Shown: positions 37,790 through 49,891 of the stretch, one piece after another
Layout: every line of letters begins with the position of its first letter
How positions within the stretch are numbered: position 1 is the stretch's first letter
Source of the DNA: Sorex araneus
Taxonomy: Eukaryota; Chordata; Mammalia; Eulipotyphla; Soricidae
NCBI RefSeq assembly: GCF_027595985.1
Contig: NC_073306.1
Coordinates: forward strand, 100,749,926-100,813,925
Direction of reading: 5' to 3'
Length of the DNA: 64,000 nt
The notes under the pieces: generated by a model
Told to the model about the DNA's origin: nothing
Database searches by the model: none
What the model saw: only the letters and a program-made list of their open reading frames with translations
Position numbers and translations under genes: made by a program

Positions 37790-38307
37790 TGAGCCTCCCA
37801 TAACCATGCCACCGGACTCCACACCAGAGGCTGTTTCCACTCTGGGTGCCCCAGAGGAGGGCGGGTGAGAGCCCTCCCCGCCCCAAGGGACCCAGCCGGG
37901 CAGCTGACCTCCACTATCCAACTGCTGCAATGCTCCAGGCCGCTTTCCACACACTCCAGCCAAGCCTCACGCATGAGTGAACATATTCCTGGACCACGAG
38001 GTCGCACCTAATAAACACTCCCTACCCATTTTCCATAAAGTCATAGAGGGAGGAGAGCCCGGCAAGCTATTGAGAGTGTCCTGCCCACACAGGAGAGCCT
38101 GGCAAACTCTTTGTGGTGTATTCCATATGCCAAAACCAGTAACAATAATAGGTCTCATTCCCCTGACCCTGAAAGAGCCTCCAATCATTGTGAAAGACGA
38201 GTAAGGAGAGGCTGCTGAAATCTCAGGGCTGGGACGAATGGAGATGTTACTGGCACCCGCTTGAGTAAACTGATGAACAACGGGATGACAGTGATACAGT
38301 GATACAG
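37790..38307 (+). mobile_element. Chimeric insertion: GC-rich unit joined to a type B SINE body
   Basis: The 5' part (37790-38049) matches the GC-rich unit family, including CATAACCATGCCACCGGACT and ACATATTCCTGGA. At about 38050 it switches to type B SINE sequence (GAGAGCCCGGCAAGC) and ends in ACAGTGATACAGTGATACAG. A single perfect 13-bp TSD, AACTTTAGCAAAT, at 37777-37789 and 38308-38320 encloses both parts, so they were inserted together. Confidence 0.82.
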
Positions 38308-38320
38308 AACTTTAGCAAAT

Positions 38321-38799
38321 ACTATAATAGTATATATATGCTATAGTGTATTTTTCAATGTATAAATTCAGTAACAGAATATAAAATTGAAAAACAAAGC
38401 AATATTAAATACCCAGTAACTGCAGTTCTTATTCCCCTGAGAAGTGGCAAATACATTTTCATACGTCAACAGACAAAACTATTAAGAATATAGAACTATG
38501 CCCCATTCAGCCTGTGCTTTATAAGGCATATGCAACTATGTGAATAAAAACTTGACCATTCTATTTAGGATGCTTCTCTAATTTATGAAATTTTTCTTGA
38601 AGTTGAGCATATCATGTATGCCATATTTTCAAAGTATATGCCATATTTTCAAAGTGTATGCCATATTTTCAAAGCCATATTTTCAAAGTATATAAACATA
38701 ATAAAACCAAATATTTAGACATGTACCTGTAATTGCATTCCTAGTTCTGGATGAATACTTTTCTGTCAGGGAGTGAGTCAGAAATATGTGTCTTAGAAG
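38321..38799. other. Unique AT-rich sequence
   Basis: Nothing recognised apart from the tandem repeat at 38617-38688. Confidence 0.5.
38617..38688. repeat. 20-bp tandem repeat
   Basis: Three copies of a unit containing TATGCCATATTTTCAAAG at 38617, 38637 and 38657, plus a partial fourth at 38675. Confidence 0.95.
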
Positions 38800-39105
38800 T
38801 CAAGTTAGTATATCTTATATATGGAAAACCACAATGCCCAAAAGGGAAGGGGGGAGTAGAGGAGGAAGGGCAAGGGAGAGGGGAAGAGAGGTGAGGGTAG
38901 AGAGAAAAGAAAAGAAGTGCCTGTCATACAGGCAGGCTGAGGGGTGGTCGGTGATGGGAGGAAACCTGGGGACACTGGTATTGGGAAATGGACACTAGTG
39001 GAGGGATGGGTGTTGGAATACTGTATGACTGAAATTTAACCATGATCAGCTTTGTAAGGGTCTATCTTGCAATGATTCAATAAAAAAGTATTAAACAAAA
39101 AACAA
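38800..39105 (+). mobile_element. L1 3' UTR, older copy
   Basis: Purine-rich tract, then GGGATGGGTGTTGGAATACT and a CAATAAAA-bearing A-rich end. A possible imperfect TSD, CAAGTTAG(T/G)ATA, lies near 38802 and 39102. Confidence 0.7.
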
Positions 39106-39887
39106 GTTAGGATACCTGGTTTACAAAGTGAGGTTTTTGGGGATTTATTATTTTTTACCTTTCAAAAGTCCAGATTTGTGCATGATAAGATCATTTTTCT
39201 GTAGGAGTTGGGGCATGTTTCATTAACTGGAAACACTATACAAAATTTAACTGCATTCTTTATTCAGAGTGGGTTTCGTGTACACGGGCTTGCCATTGCT
39301 ATCAGATACTTACTGAAACAACTCATCCCATTTGTCAGGAATTTTTTATTTTTGTTTCTGAATCACACCCTATTGGTGCTCAGAGGAATATGTGGTGTGT
39401 TGATCAAATCAAGGTTGGGCCCTATTTCCCAGTGATATTTACTCTCTTTTGGACTTTTTAATTAATTTATCATTAGTTTACAAAATCATAGAATTAAAAT
39501 GGTAGTTTAATTGAAAATAAGGCAGCTATATATGAAGTTATTGAATGGTTCTATATGTGTAATATATGACTTACAAAGTATATACTATCTTTAATATTAA
39601 TAGTTCTCTAAGTAAGTAGCTAAGAGGACAATGTGAATTAATAAATGTACTTAGAATACAGTTTGACATATATGGATTTATATTAGCAATGATGAAAATA
39701 AATGCACCAATTATATGGCAGGGTCTGGATAGAATAATTAAAATAGCTAGGCTAGAATCCATTACATTGCAGGAAATTCACTTTTGATTTCTGATAACTT
39801 CAGTTCCAGCGCACTTTCTGAGTTCCACTAGATAGAGCCCCCAAATAAAAATAAAATCGATACAGTCCTGCAAAAAATTTCATTGTA
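39106..39887. other. Unique sequence with an old SINE trace
   Basis: A degraded minus-strand SINE at about 39338-39425; the rest is unrecognised. Confidence 0.5.
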
Positions 39888-40058
39888 GGGGCTGGAGTGA
39901 TGGCACAGCGGGTAGGGCATTTGCTTTGCATTTGGCCAACCTGGGTTCGATTCCCAGCATCCCATATGGTCCTTTAAGCACCACCAAGAGTAACTCCTGA
40001 GTGCAGAGCCAGGAGTAACCTCTGTGCATCACAGGTGTGATTAAAAAAAAAGAAAAAA
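39888..40058 (+). mobile_element. Type A SINE
   Basis: Full head and body with a short A-rich tail. Confidence 0.9.
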
Positions 40059-42968
40059 GATCCATCAGATACGGGCTGCAAATTCCAGTGCCTCCTAGGC
40101 CTGCCATATCACACCCATGTAAGAAGTGGTGGTTGGAGTGGGCAGAGGCACGTGGAACCGGCATCTTTTTATCTGATTTTTTTAGGAGAAGTTAGACAGT
40201 TGGGTTATTATATAAAAATATTCCAATTCCTAATCACTAACAAGGAATGTCAATTAAAAATCCAATGGATGTTCTATGAACATCCAGCAGATGCAAGCTG
40301 GATGGTTCTGGAGAACGAGACCACAATTTCTGGTTCTTCTAACTATAATAGCCTCAGTTGGATACTTCCCAAGGGAAAACCAGAATAAGATCACCACTGG
40401 CTCCCCCAGGAAATGCACAAAGTTTATGCAATTGGGAGTTTGTAGGGATGTATTGAATGTGTAGATCTCTTTAGTGACCAGAGGCAGGATGAATAGTAAG
40501 TAATGGAGTTGGGCTCATTGGGGAGGGGTTAGATAATTAGCTTTTTCCAGAGAACACAAGGACACTGTGGAGAACAGGTAGGTGAAGAGTTTAACAATTT
40601 ATTTTATGCTTAAATAATCGACTAGGTCATCCAGTGTATGGTTTTTCATACATATGTCATTAGATCTATGTGTCAATGAATGCGGATTTTTATATGAATA
40701 TAATCAACAAATTAAAGAATTTCACCAAAACCCAAATAAAAATGCCCTTTAAAACACAGCAGCCTTATTAACCTAATATGACACTGCTAGAATGGTTACA
40801 AATGATTGGCTTACTGAAAGATGTCTACATCTTATGCCAGTACACGATACAGTAATAATTTTACAGCGTGCTGCCAGTCTACTAGCTAAGGATTTCTGTT
40901 CAGTCCATTTAAAATATCCCCGACTGGGGCCTTTTGAGCACCATCCACCTCTAAAGCGGCAAGCATTACCCCTTTTAAGCACTAACAGATTGCACCCCCC
41001 TCCCCCTAAAGCAACTACTGTATAGGTTTTTTTTTTTTCATTTTCTGTAATTTCATTGAAAAATTGGCAATAGCAACAAATATTAGATGAAGGGCTTTGT
41101 GTTTACAGATAAAATCTTCTGTGTTGCAGTATACTGTAGTGTTTGCAAAATTGGAAAAGATTTAATCAAAATAAGGTGATACACATGCATCAAAATATTA
41201 GTATTCTGGAGAAAATTTTTTTCACAGAACTACAGAATTCCTCATTTTAGGAATTATTTAAATTTGCAGCAGATTTTAAAGATTTGTTTTTTAAAATCAA
41301 GCTAGCAGTTTTGCATATACAAACATTATAATTGCTAATGTACAAGAATCAGTGAAGATCCCCCGCCCCCCAGAACGCCTCCCTTCTCTTCTAGGGTGAA
41401 GTCCTTGAGGCCCCCTATTATGTTAAATGCATTTGCAATATTCGGTTTGTGTTCTAAGAGGCAGTGCCTTATCAACATTTATTCTATTTTTTTTCTGTTA
41501 GAATTTATACAGTGTTATTATTTACAGCAAAACTATAGATGTTTTAAAAAAGAAACAAATAGTGTTTATACCCTGACAGTTTGGGTCCAAGAAAAATAAG
41601 GCGAGCTGTTGTGGATTTAGTAATTTTAGTGTTTCTCCATGACTTGATCATTCCATCTCCTTCTGTCTCTTCTGGCGGCAGGAATTTCTTCCTTTTGCAA
41701 ATGACACCAAATTACTTGAGATAAACTGTTAACAGCATGGCTTCTTGTATATACACTGCATTGCTAATTGCACACGCGCCAATCCTGGGAATGAAAGTGA
41801 ATTTCCATGCTCTATAAATTGGCTCATGCTAAATTAAAATGTGGGTGGTTTTCTTTTTTTTTCTTTTGTTCCGTAAAAAAATCATGCCTTCATTGTGTGG
41901 AAGCAGCAAACACACACACCCTTCTCCATGAACCTGCACTTCCTGCTGAAGTATCTTCCATGAGTTTCTCAATACTGGCAGTAAAAACATGTGTCCCTGT
42001 GGAAGGAGAGACATTAGGTGGTGAGTGTCTTTTCCTTTCTTTCATTGTTTTTTAAAGAACTTACCTAAGTTTTCCTTGCCATCCAAAAGAGGAGCCTCAG
42101 AGAATGGGACCCTTCGGAGCGGGATGATTTATCATGTTGCTTTTGATGAAAGCTATCTTCTAGATCCCTCAGAAGTCCTGGACAGCTCTTTGAAGGCAGT
42201 GACCCTTTCTACTGGACTTAGTGACCTTTGCAAACCTTGCTTACTGCATTTGATTTTAGAGATTGAGTCAAAAAGGCTCTCATCTATTGTGTTTCTTTTG
42301 ATGCCCAGGGCATGCCTGCAGGTAATTAGAAAAGCCTTTACAGCCCTTTGGACCTCAGTCTTACCTGTAAAATGAGGAGGCTGACAGAGTATGCTGGAAT
42401 TTCTAACAACACCAAAATATCAGGGGTTTTCATGTGCACAAAGTTCCAAAGATACAATGCCAGGGTAGATGATCTTAGCCATGTTTCTGTTTTATGTTTT
42501 TCACTGAAAGGACCCCCTGCAAATAACCAATCTTTTTGGAAAGAGAGAGTAGTGACACCCTTATTAGTGGAAAATTGTTTTTCCATATGAAATGGAAATA
42601 AGAATATTTTTGCACCATGGCAAACGGCACTTTCCCTTCCCCACATCAATGAGCCAAGGCTAATTTGGACATTATGTATGGAGGTTCCATTAAGGATATC
42701 TCGCCTTACTGAATTGTGCCTGCATAAAGTGTAAGTTGTGATATATCAAATCAACATTATTTGGGAGAAGATTGCATACTTTTGCTGTACGGGCATGAAA
42801 CCCTTTCCCTTCACTCTGAAAAGGTGATATGCCTGACCAAGAACAAGACATCGGCCCTAGAGAACCAGAGTAAGGCAAGAACAATTTCAAAACCCCGTAT
42901 GATCAGTTTCTTTAGGTGCATCATCCCGGATACCTTGAATTATATAAATAAGTTAATATAGTTACATA

Positions 42969-43019
<51 letters not shown>

Positions 43020-43680
43020 ATATAGCTTTCTCTGTCTCACCCATAGTTTTGGCTTCGTTTTCACCATTAGAGGTGCTCTGACTTCCATGCCCCCAGTCAA
43101 TGCTGGGAGTTAAGAATATTAAAGTGTCAATTTCTTCTTTAGTGATTTCAACACCTACCCTCCTCTCATGGTTGGGAAGAGATTCCAGAAAAGGAATATG
43201 ACTCACTAAGGCTTGCCCTAGAAGGTGATCAGAGGAAGACCAGGATTTCTCATCTCTGTTTTTACCATTAACACCTAATCTTCTAGGTGCGAGGCCTCTT
43301 GGAAGGTCCTGTGAAAATGTTATCACAGTCATCTACCTTTTCTGTTTTGAATCCTCAACAATTTTCTCTAGTTGAATCCCTTTGCTCCACCCTTTACTCA
43401 ATCAGTGATTTAAAACTTAAGTGATATATAATGTGCATACAATGCATCTATTGCAAAAAAAAATTTGGTAATTTTTTTTAGAAATGTTGAATCAGCACTC
43501 TAATTTAGTTGAGCTTTCTTTTGGTTTAACTATTTCTTTTCCAAAAGCCCATCCAGCTTTCTAGATTCATTTTGCATTGAACATTAAGGTATTGAACTTA
43601 TTACCATAGAAATACTGGATATATACATATTTAGATATGCCCATGTAAAATATGATCCAGGAGGTAATTTTTTTAAGGGT
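40059..43680. other. Repeat-poor island
   Basis: Longest stretch without young repeats. On the minus strand it has UTR-like features: a TGTAAATA motif near 41520 and an AATAAA at 40598-40603 followed by GT-rich sequence. Remnants of L2/MIR type lie at about 42160-42420. (AT)n at 42970-43015. I see no protein-coding exon. Confidence 0.5.
42970..43015. repeat. AT microsatellite
   Basis: About 23 uninterrupted AT units. Confidence 0.97.
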
Positions 43681-45060
43681 GGGGGAAAGAGGCGCACTGC
43701 AGTGTTCAGGGGCTTTTTTGGCTGTGTCCAGGAGTGATCCCTGGTGGGACTCAAGATCAAAGCACTGTCTGTAGAAAGGCAAACACCTTAAACCTGGTAT
43801 TAGCTCTCTGGTTCTAGGTGATAGTTTAAAAAGGTGTCAGGGTTATTTTCTTGTTCTCAGCCATGCAACCGGTGTGCTTTTTCCAATTACATGGGGGCAC
43901 AGAAACTTCATACGTAATACAGTGTTCTACAAGAAAGCATGAGTCCTAACTGAAAGTATATCTCTCAGAAAATATTTACATTTTGTACTAATTGTGATGA
44001 GAGCAGATGCCATGAAAGGTGTGAGGGAAGGCACTCATTGGAATGACGTGTCAGAAGTAGAGCCAGCTTCCCTTTCGGGTTTTACAAAATGGATCTGAGT
44101 TCTAAACATTTGAATCCAGGAATCTGTCTTTGAGCTTTGTGTGTCTTTCAAAGCCAAAATAGCAGAAACTATCTCAGAAGCCATTCCTTATTTCTAGAGA
44201 TAGCCCTGTAATTTAAGAAGCATTATCAAAAAAAAAAAAAAAGAAGAAGAAGAAAAAGAAGACAAAACACTACTCAGTGGCTCTTCTTGGCAACTCGCAG
44301 TTCACAGATGAATATTGTACATTCACTTCATTCAAGCAGCACTATGCTTCAATGAGAACCAAAATTTCCATGTATATACTAGTGTTTTTATCTTTAGTGT
44401 CTGTCAAAGAAAATCACATGATTTTAGCTTGCTATCTGAAGCATCACAGCATGAAGCTCTTAGGATTAATGCTCAGTATGTTTTACTGAAAACCTTATTT
44501 CAACTCCTGAGTAATTCTCAAACTTAGGTGCGTATTAGAATTATCTGGGGGTATTTAAAAAAAAAATAAGAAATCCCAAGATCAGGTCATATTCTTTAAT
44601 AGGATTTCTAGGGCAGAAGGCGGAAGCACTGCAACATGAACTCTCAAGACGTATAATTCCCAGCTCACGTAGGTTTACTCTTCAACTGATACAAATACAC
44701 GGGGCTTTGTTTTTGAATTTGTTCTATTCTCGTGACTTGTAATTTAAAAATCTCTAAGGTCATGGAACCAGTTAAAAACTGGGAAAATATATTTTATATT
44801 TTGGCAGTGAAAGTAAAAGGTAACACTAATAAGAATGCATGCTTAGCATGTGGTAGGAGCAGGGTTACAAATCAGACCACCCGATTCTCTTGCTCTTTTA
44901 ATTTAAAGCAAAGACTTTGGGCCACACTCAGCTGCGTTGGGGATCAAACCATAATTAGCCATAAGCAAGGCAGCATCTTGATCCCTGTATTAGTTCTCTG
45001 GCACCAATTAGGGACTACCAAAAGAAGAAAAGCAGGAGAAATCCATGTATTTACAAAAAA
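43681..45060. other. Unique sequence with two old SINE remnants
   Basis: Degraded minus-strand SINEs at about 43685-43815 and 44920-45003. A-rich/GAA run at 44229-44263. No gene. Confidence 0.5.
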
Positions 45061-45238
45061 TTTTTTGTTTTTTTTGCTTTTTGGGTCATACTTGGCAATG
45101 CACAAGGGTTACTCCTGGCTCTGCACTCAGGAATTACTCCTGACAGTGCTCAGGGGACCATATGGGATGCTGGGGATCGAACCTGGGTTGATCGCGTGCA
45201 AGGCAAATGCCCTACCTGCTGTGCTATCACTCCAGCCC
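45061..45238 (-). mobile_element. Type A SINE
   Basis: Complete minus-strand copy with poly-T at 45060-45076. Confidence 0.9.
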
Positions 45239-46128
45239 CTACACCAGGACTTAAAGTGCATGAACTGACCTTGGTTTAATCCTTGGCACCCCATTTCCTC
45301 AAGCACCACCAGGTGTAATCCTAGAGATTCCTGCGATGCTCCCTGGCATCACGGGGTCCAAGCAGCACCATACCTTCAGACTCTCACATTGAGCTGCCAG
45401 ATGGTTTCCCCTGAACACCACTTGAGAGGTTAAAAAAAAAAAGCTAAAACTCTGAATGTCTTCTGAGGTTGGGGTGCTTAAAACTTGGTGTGAAGTCATT
45501 TAGGCTGAGCTCTAACTTCCAGGACACTGAATCAGGACATAGAGTTTAAAATTCAGCTTGTTCTTAAAATCCTTGGGGATTTTTTATTTTGTTTTATTAC
45601 ACTAATTTCCAAAGACTACTATGAGGAACAGTTGATAGGAAGTAATCGTGATCATTGTGAAATCTAAGCCAACATCATACAGAATTTCCGGACACTGCTC
45701 TGCCAATTTCTCCCACTGTTATTTCAGCCTCTCTGGCTACTGATGTTACTTAGTTCATTGGTCTTTTCAGTCCAGGTTCTTCAAGGTGCTCTTCTTGTGC
45801 CTTTTACTACCAGAAAGAGTAACTGAACTTACTAAGTGCTTCTATGGGGCTCATCAATCACGACTTTACGCAATTTGTGTATCTTAACTCAAACAAATGT
45901 CGGATGTTGCTATAATCCAATAGTGGCGGGGCATGGCACAGGAAACCTCCTGTTAATTTCACATACTCATGCCATTTCCGTCTTATCCTTATTCCACCAG
46001 TGACTAAGATTTCATGTTTTTTGTTGTAGTTTGTGTTTTTGGTTACACTCTGCCTGGGCTTAGGGATCACTCCTGCAAGGAAAATGTCTTACTGCTATAT
46101 TATACCTCTGGCCCCACCACATTAAAAA
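45239..46128. other. Unique sequence with old SINE remnants
   Basis: An old plus-strand repeat at about 45270-45440 and a minus-strand remnant at 46025-46115. No gene. Confidence 0.5.
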
Positions 46129-46296
46129 TTTTTTTTTTCTTTTTGGGTCACACCCAGGGGTTACTCCTGGCTCATGCACTCAGGAATTACTTCTGTTGGT
46201 GCTCTGGGGACTATATGGGATACTGGGATTGAACCTGGGTCGGCCGCATGCAAGGTAAACAAACGCCCTGCCCGCTGTGCTATGGCTCCAGCCCCC
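46129..46296 (-). mobile_element. Type A SINE with a deletion in its 3' part
   Basis: The minus-strand copy lacks about 12 bp near 46155. Confidence 0.85.
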
Positions 46297-46605
46297 GAAT
46301 TAAGATTTTCAATTGAGACTTCTCTACCGAATAATCAACAAATACTGAAGACATGGCAAAGTGAATATCTACATGGTTTATTTCACCATCCAAACGACCT
46401 CAATTCATGTGTTCCTTTGTATTCTTTGAAAACATTACTCACATTTTCCTTTACTCTTCTTACTCTTACTGGAACTATGCAGGATCTTATCTTTGTTCAG
46501 CAGAGGTTCTTGTGTTCAAACTCTTTTGCACCAACTCTCTATTATGGCTAGGGTTACCAAATCACATGTTATCATATTATTCTTCTACCACAAAACTTCA
46601 GTGGT

Positions 46606-46799
46606 GGGGCTGGAGCAATAGCACAGCGGGTAGGGCGTTTGCCTTGCACGCGGCCGACCCAGGTTCAAATCCCAGCATCCCATATGGTCCCCGGAGCACA
46701 GCCAGGAGTAATTCCTGAGTGCATGAGCCAGGAGTAACCCCTGTGCATTGCCGGGTGTGACCCAAAACAAATCAAAACAAAACAAAACAAAAAAACCAC
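46606..46799 (+). mobile_element. Type A SINE with target-site duplication
   Basis: Near-consensus copy. The tail is (CAAAA)n. The TSD ACTTCAGTGGT is at 46595-46605 and 46800-46810. Confidence 0.94.
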
Positions 46800-47092
46800 A
46801 CTTCAGTGGTATTTCATGTCTCTAGGATAAAGACCAAAGTCATGAGCATTGTATGCATGATCCTTCACACTGGCAGATACCAAAGCCAGTTCAAATATCC
46901 ACTTCTAAGAAAGACACAAGTCAAGTTTTTGACCTCAGATAGTCTTGACCCTCTTACCATGCATTTGCCCATGAGAGAATTTCCTCCAAAAAACCATTCT
47001 AGGGTATTCTCCCCATTTGTTTGGTTATCTCCTCTTGCCACAGTCTTGCTTATATCTAATGGCTAAGTGCTTTAAATTAAGGAAAAAACTAA

Positions 47093-47890
47093 GGAGTCAG
47101 AGAGAGAATACAGCGAGTAAGGTGCTTGCTTTGCAACTGGCCAACAATGGGTTCAATCCCAAGCACCCTGTATAGCCCCTCAAACAAAGCCAGGTAAGGG
47201 TCAAGAACCCAAACTATAGTATTTTCACTAGGCAGAATATGAAACATTTTCATAAATTTGTCTTTGTATATGCATTCGATACTTATTTTTAGGTCTCTAA
47301 CAATTCTCAAGGACTTTTCATGTAATAAATAAGAATTTGTGGTTTATATTCTAGGTAGGTTCAAATTTCATTCTTTTGCTCACCAGCTGAAGGACCTTAG
47401 ACAAGTCATTAATTCATTGACAAGGACATGGTTAGCACTGTGTCTTTCAGCAGGTTCGGCTCCAAGACACGCATACTAGTCATTCTAGGTTACTTCTATA
47501 CTGATGCTATCCTAATCTCTCACCCTCTCATCCAATAAAAATCAAGTCATGTTAAATCTCTTGATTCAGCCTTTTTTTTTAAACCATCCTCATTGCCTCA
47601 GCCAGCATCTGATCATCTAGTAATACCCCCTCCATCCAATTCATTTCCTATCCTACAGCAAATTGTTCAGAACATAAGTTTAATTATGTCCCACTCATAC
47701 CTGTAAGCCATCAACAGATTCTCAGTGCTTCTAGTGCAATGAACAGAATCCTTATGGGAAGGTGTAGAGGCCTGAATAATCTTGATCTTTCTACCTCTCC
47801 AGACATAACAGTTCAATTCTTTTGCTATCCATAATGAACTGTTCTCACAGTTCCAGCTTCACTATTTTATATTTCTGGCTTTTGCAGAGT
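47093..47890. mobile_element. Old SINE, MIR and L2 remnants
   Basis: A degraded plus-strand SINE at 47097-47215, a MIR-like block at about 47385-47415 (GACCTTAGACAAGTCATTAA), then L2-like sequence from about 47640 that appears to continue after the L1 insertion. Confidence 0.5.
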
Positions 47891-48076
47891 TTTTTTTTAT
47901 TGAATCACTGTGATATAGAACATTAGAAAATCGTTCATGATTGCATTTCAGTCATACAATGTTTCAACATCCATCCTTCCAGTAGTGTAATTTCCCAGCA
48001 CCAGTGTCCCCAGTTTCCCTCCCACCCCTTCAAGTCACCCCCCATCTGCCTCTATGGCAAGTACTTCTTTTTTCTC

Positions 48077-48107
<31 letters not shown>

Positions 48108-48781
48108 CTCTCTCTCTCTCTCTCATTTTAGGCATTATGGTTTGTGATACAGATGCTGAAATGTTACCTAGTATATTCCTTCACCTGCTTTCAACACTCA
48201 GTTTTTGTCCAGAGTGGTGATTTCTAATTAGTATTGTCATAATGGACCCCTCTCTATCTTAACTACCCTCTATCTCACACCAATGATCCACTATTGTCCA
48301 GTTCTCCTGTCCCTTTTTCCCTGGCCTTGGACATTAATTTCTTTTTTTTTAATAATGTACAAATGAACACAGTCATTCTATATCTGTCCCTCTCCTTCTG
48401 ACTCATTTCACTCAACACAATCCTCTCCAAGTCTATCCATTTATAGACAAATTTTATTATCTCATTTTCCCTAACAGCTGTGTAGTATTCCATTGTGTAG
48501 ATGTACCATAGTTTCTTTAGCCATACGTCTGTTATTGGGCACTCAGGTTGTTTCCAGATTCTGGCTATTGTGAATAGTGCTGCAATGAACACAGATATAA
48601 ATCAAAACAACAATGCCTCATGCCATGGAGACTGGCACACATATAAATGAACAAGAACAACCAGGGACCCTCATTCATTGCTGGTGAGAATGCCAGTCTT
48701 TTTTGGAAAACAACATGGACATTCCTCAAAAAAACAGAAACTGAGTTCCCATTCAACCCAGCAATACCACTTCTGGGAATT
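47891..48781 (-). mobile_element. 5'-inverted (twin-primed) L1
   Basis: From 47891 to about 48600 the L1 3' UTR and ORF2 end lie on the minus strand (MFIAALFTIARIWK at 48592). From about 48600 to 48781 a more 5' ORF2 segment lies on the plus strand (NPAIPLLGI near 48772). About 45 nt of L1 are missing between them. A (TC)n tract is at 48080-48124. No functional protein. Confidence 0.85.
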
Positions 48782-49701
48782 GGTATTTGGACCTCAAGGT
48801 CCAAAAGCACACAGCAGAAACACTATCTTCACTTCTCTGTTCTTTGCAGCACTAAGGCAGAATATTCTTACTTGTGCCTAGAAGGCAACCTCAGACCTGT
48901 CAGATTCCTACTGCTTCCCCAGTTGAGTCCACCATCTGATTCTTCCTGTAAGATTCGGCTCCGATACCACTTTCCTATCACTTCAGACTCAAATCAAATC
49001 TCTAGGTAACGTGACTGAGGGTGTAACAGGATTGAAGTAGCATGGGTCTGTAACTCTAGGAGGACATTTCTACCACTTTTACTTTATATTGCCTTAGTCA
49101 TTTGGGAGTCTGCTTTCTTACCTGTTAAATGATTCAGTGCACCTATCCAAGTGGGTTAGCTGAGAGATTTAAAGCAAACACGAAACACTTCGAAGAGTAT
49201 ATATACTATACATATATATATATACACACATATACATATATTATTTCCAGAGTACTCTGAAATTTTTAGTCTTTCTTAATGCCATATTAATCTCCAAAAT
49301 GTAAAGGTTCATGTGAAAGCAAGTACCTCACTTATATTATTTATTAATGATTTCTTAGTGTTTATGTAGAAAGAAAGCCTCACAGAGAAGTGAAATAAGT
49401 TTGAGTAAATCAATATATAAATGACTAGGTTCTGGGGTCAAGAATGTATCTATGCTTTAGCTATCTTGCATACAAACTTAGGGGTAATGAGGCTAGAGGC
49501 CTGCTCAGTTCTTTACCTCAACATCCCAAATACTGTTATTCTGCTGAGTGGGAAACAACAGACAGATGAAAGTAGAAATCAGAATTTCCCTTATAGTTTG
49601 ACCAGTAGGGCTAAGAGAACTGCTGGTGAACTGTTCTACAGAACTTTCCTCTGGAAATCTACACTACAATATGCATTAAAAAAAAAAAAAACTTTTCAGA
49701 A
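48782..49701. other. L2/MIR remnants and unique sequence
   Basis: 48840-49010 reads like a continuing L2 3' region and 49085-49200 like a MIR (CTTACCTGTTAAATG). On the ANK3 strand this may still lie within the 3' UTR: an AATAAA complement is near 49337. Confidence 0.5.
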
Positions 49702-49854
49702 GGGCCAGAGCAATATTACAGCAGCTAGGGCTGTTGCCTTGCACGCACCTGACCCAAGTTTGATCCCTGTCATCCCATATGGTCCTGCGAGCTCAGCCAG
49801 GAGTAATTCCTGAGTGCAGAGCCAAAAGTAACCCTTGAGCACCACTGGGTATAA

Positions 49855-49889
<35 letters not shown>
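49702..49889 (+). mobile_element. Type A SINE with a CAG-repeat tail
   Basis: Full-length diverged head and body. The tail has become about eleven CAG units at 49857-49889. Confidence 0.88.

Positions 49890-49891
<2 letters not shown>

Noticed and set aside
38617..38688. CRISPR-like repeat spacing
   Set aside because: The units are directly adjacent with no distinct spacers, the genome is mammalian, and this is a simple tandem repeat.
42025..42375. 116-codon plus-strand frame
   Set aside because: Its second half overlaps L2/MIR-like sequence (CTCAGTCTTACCTGTAAAAT) and there is no family match.
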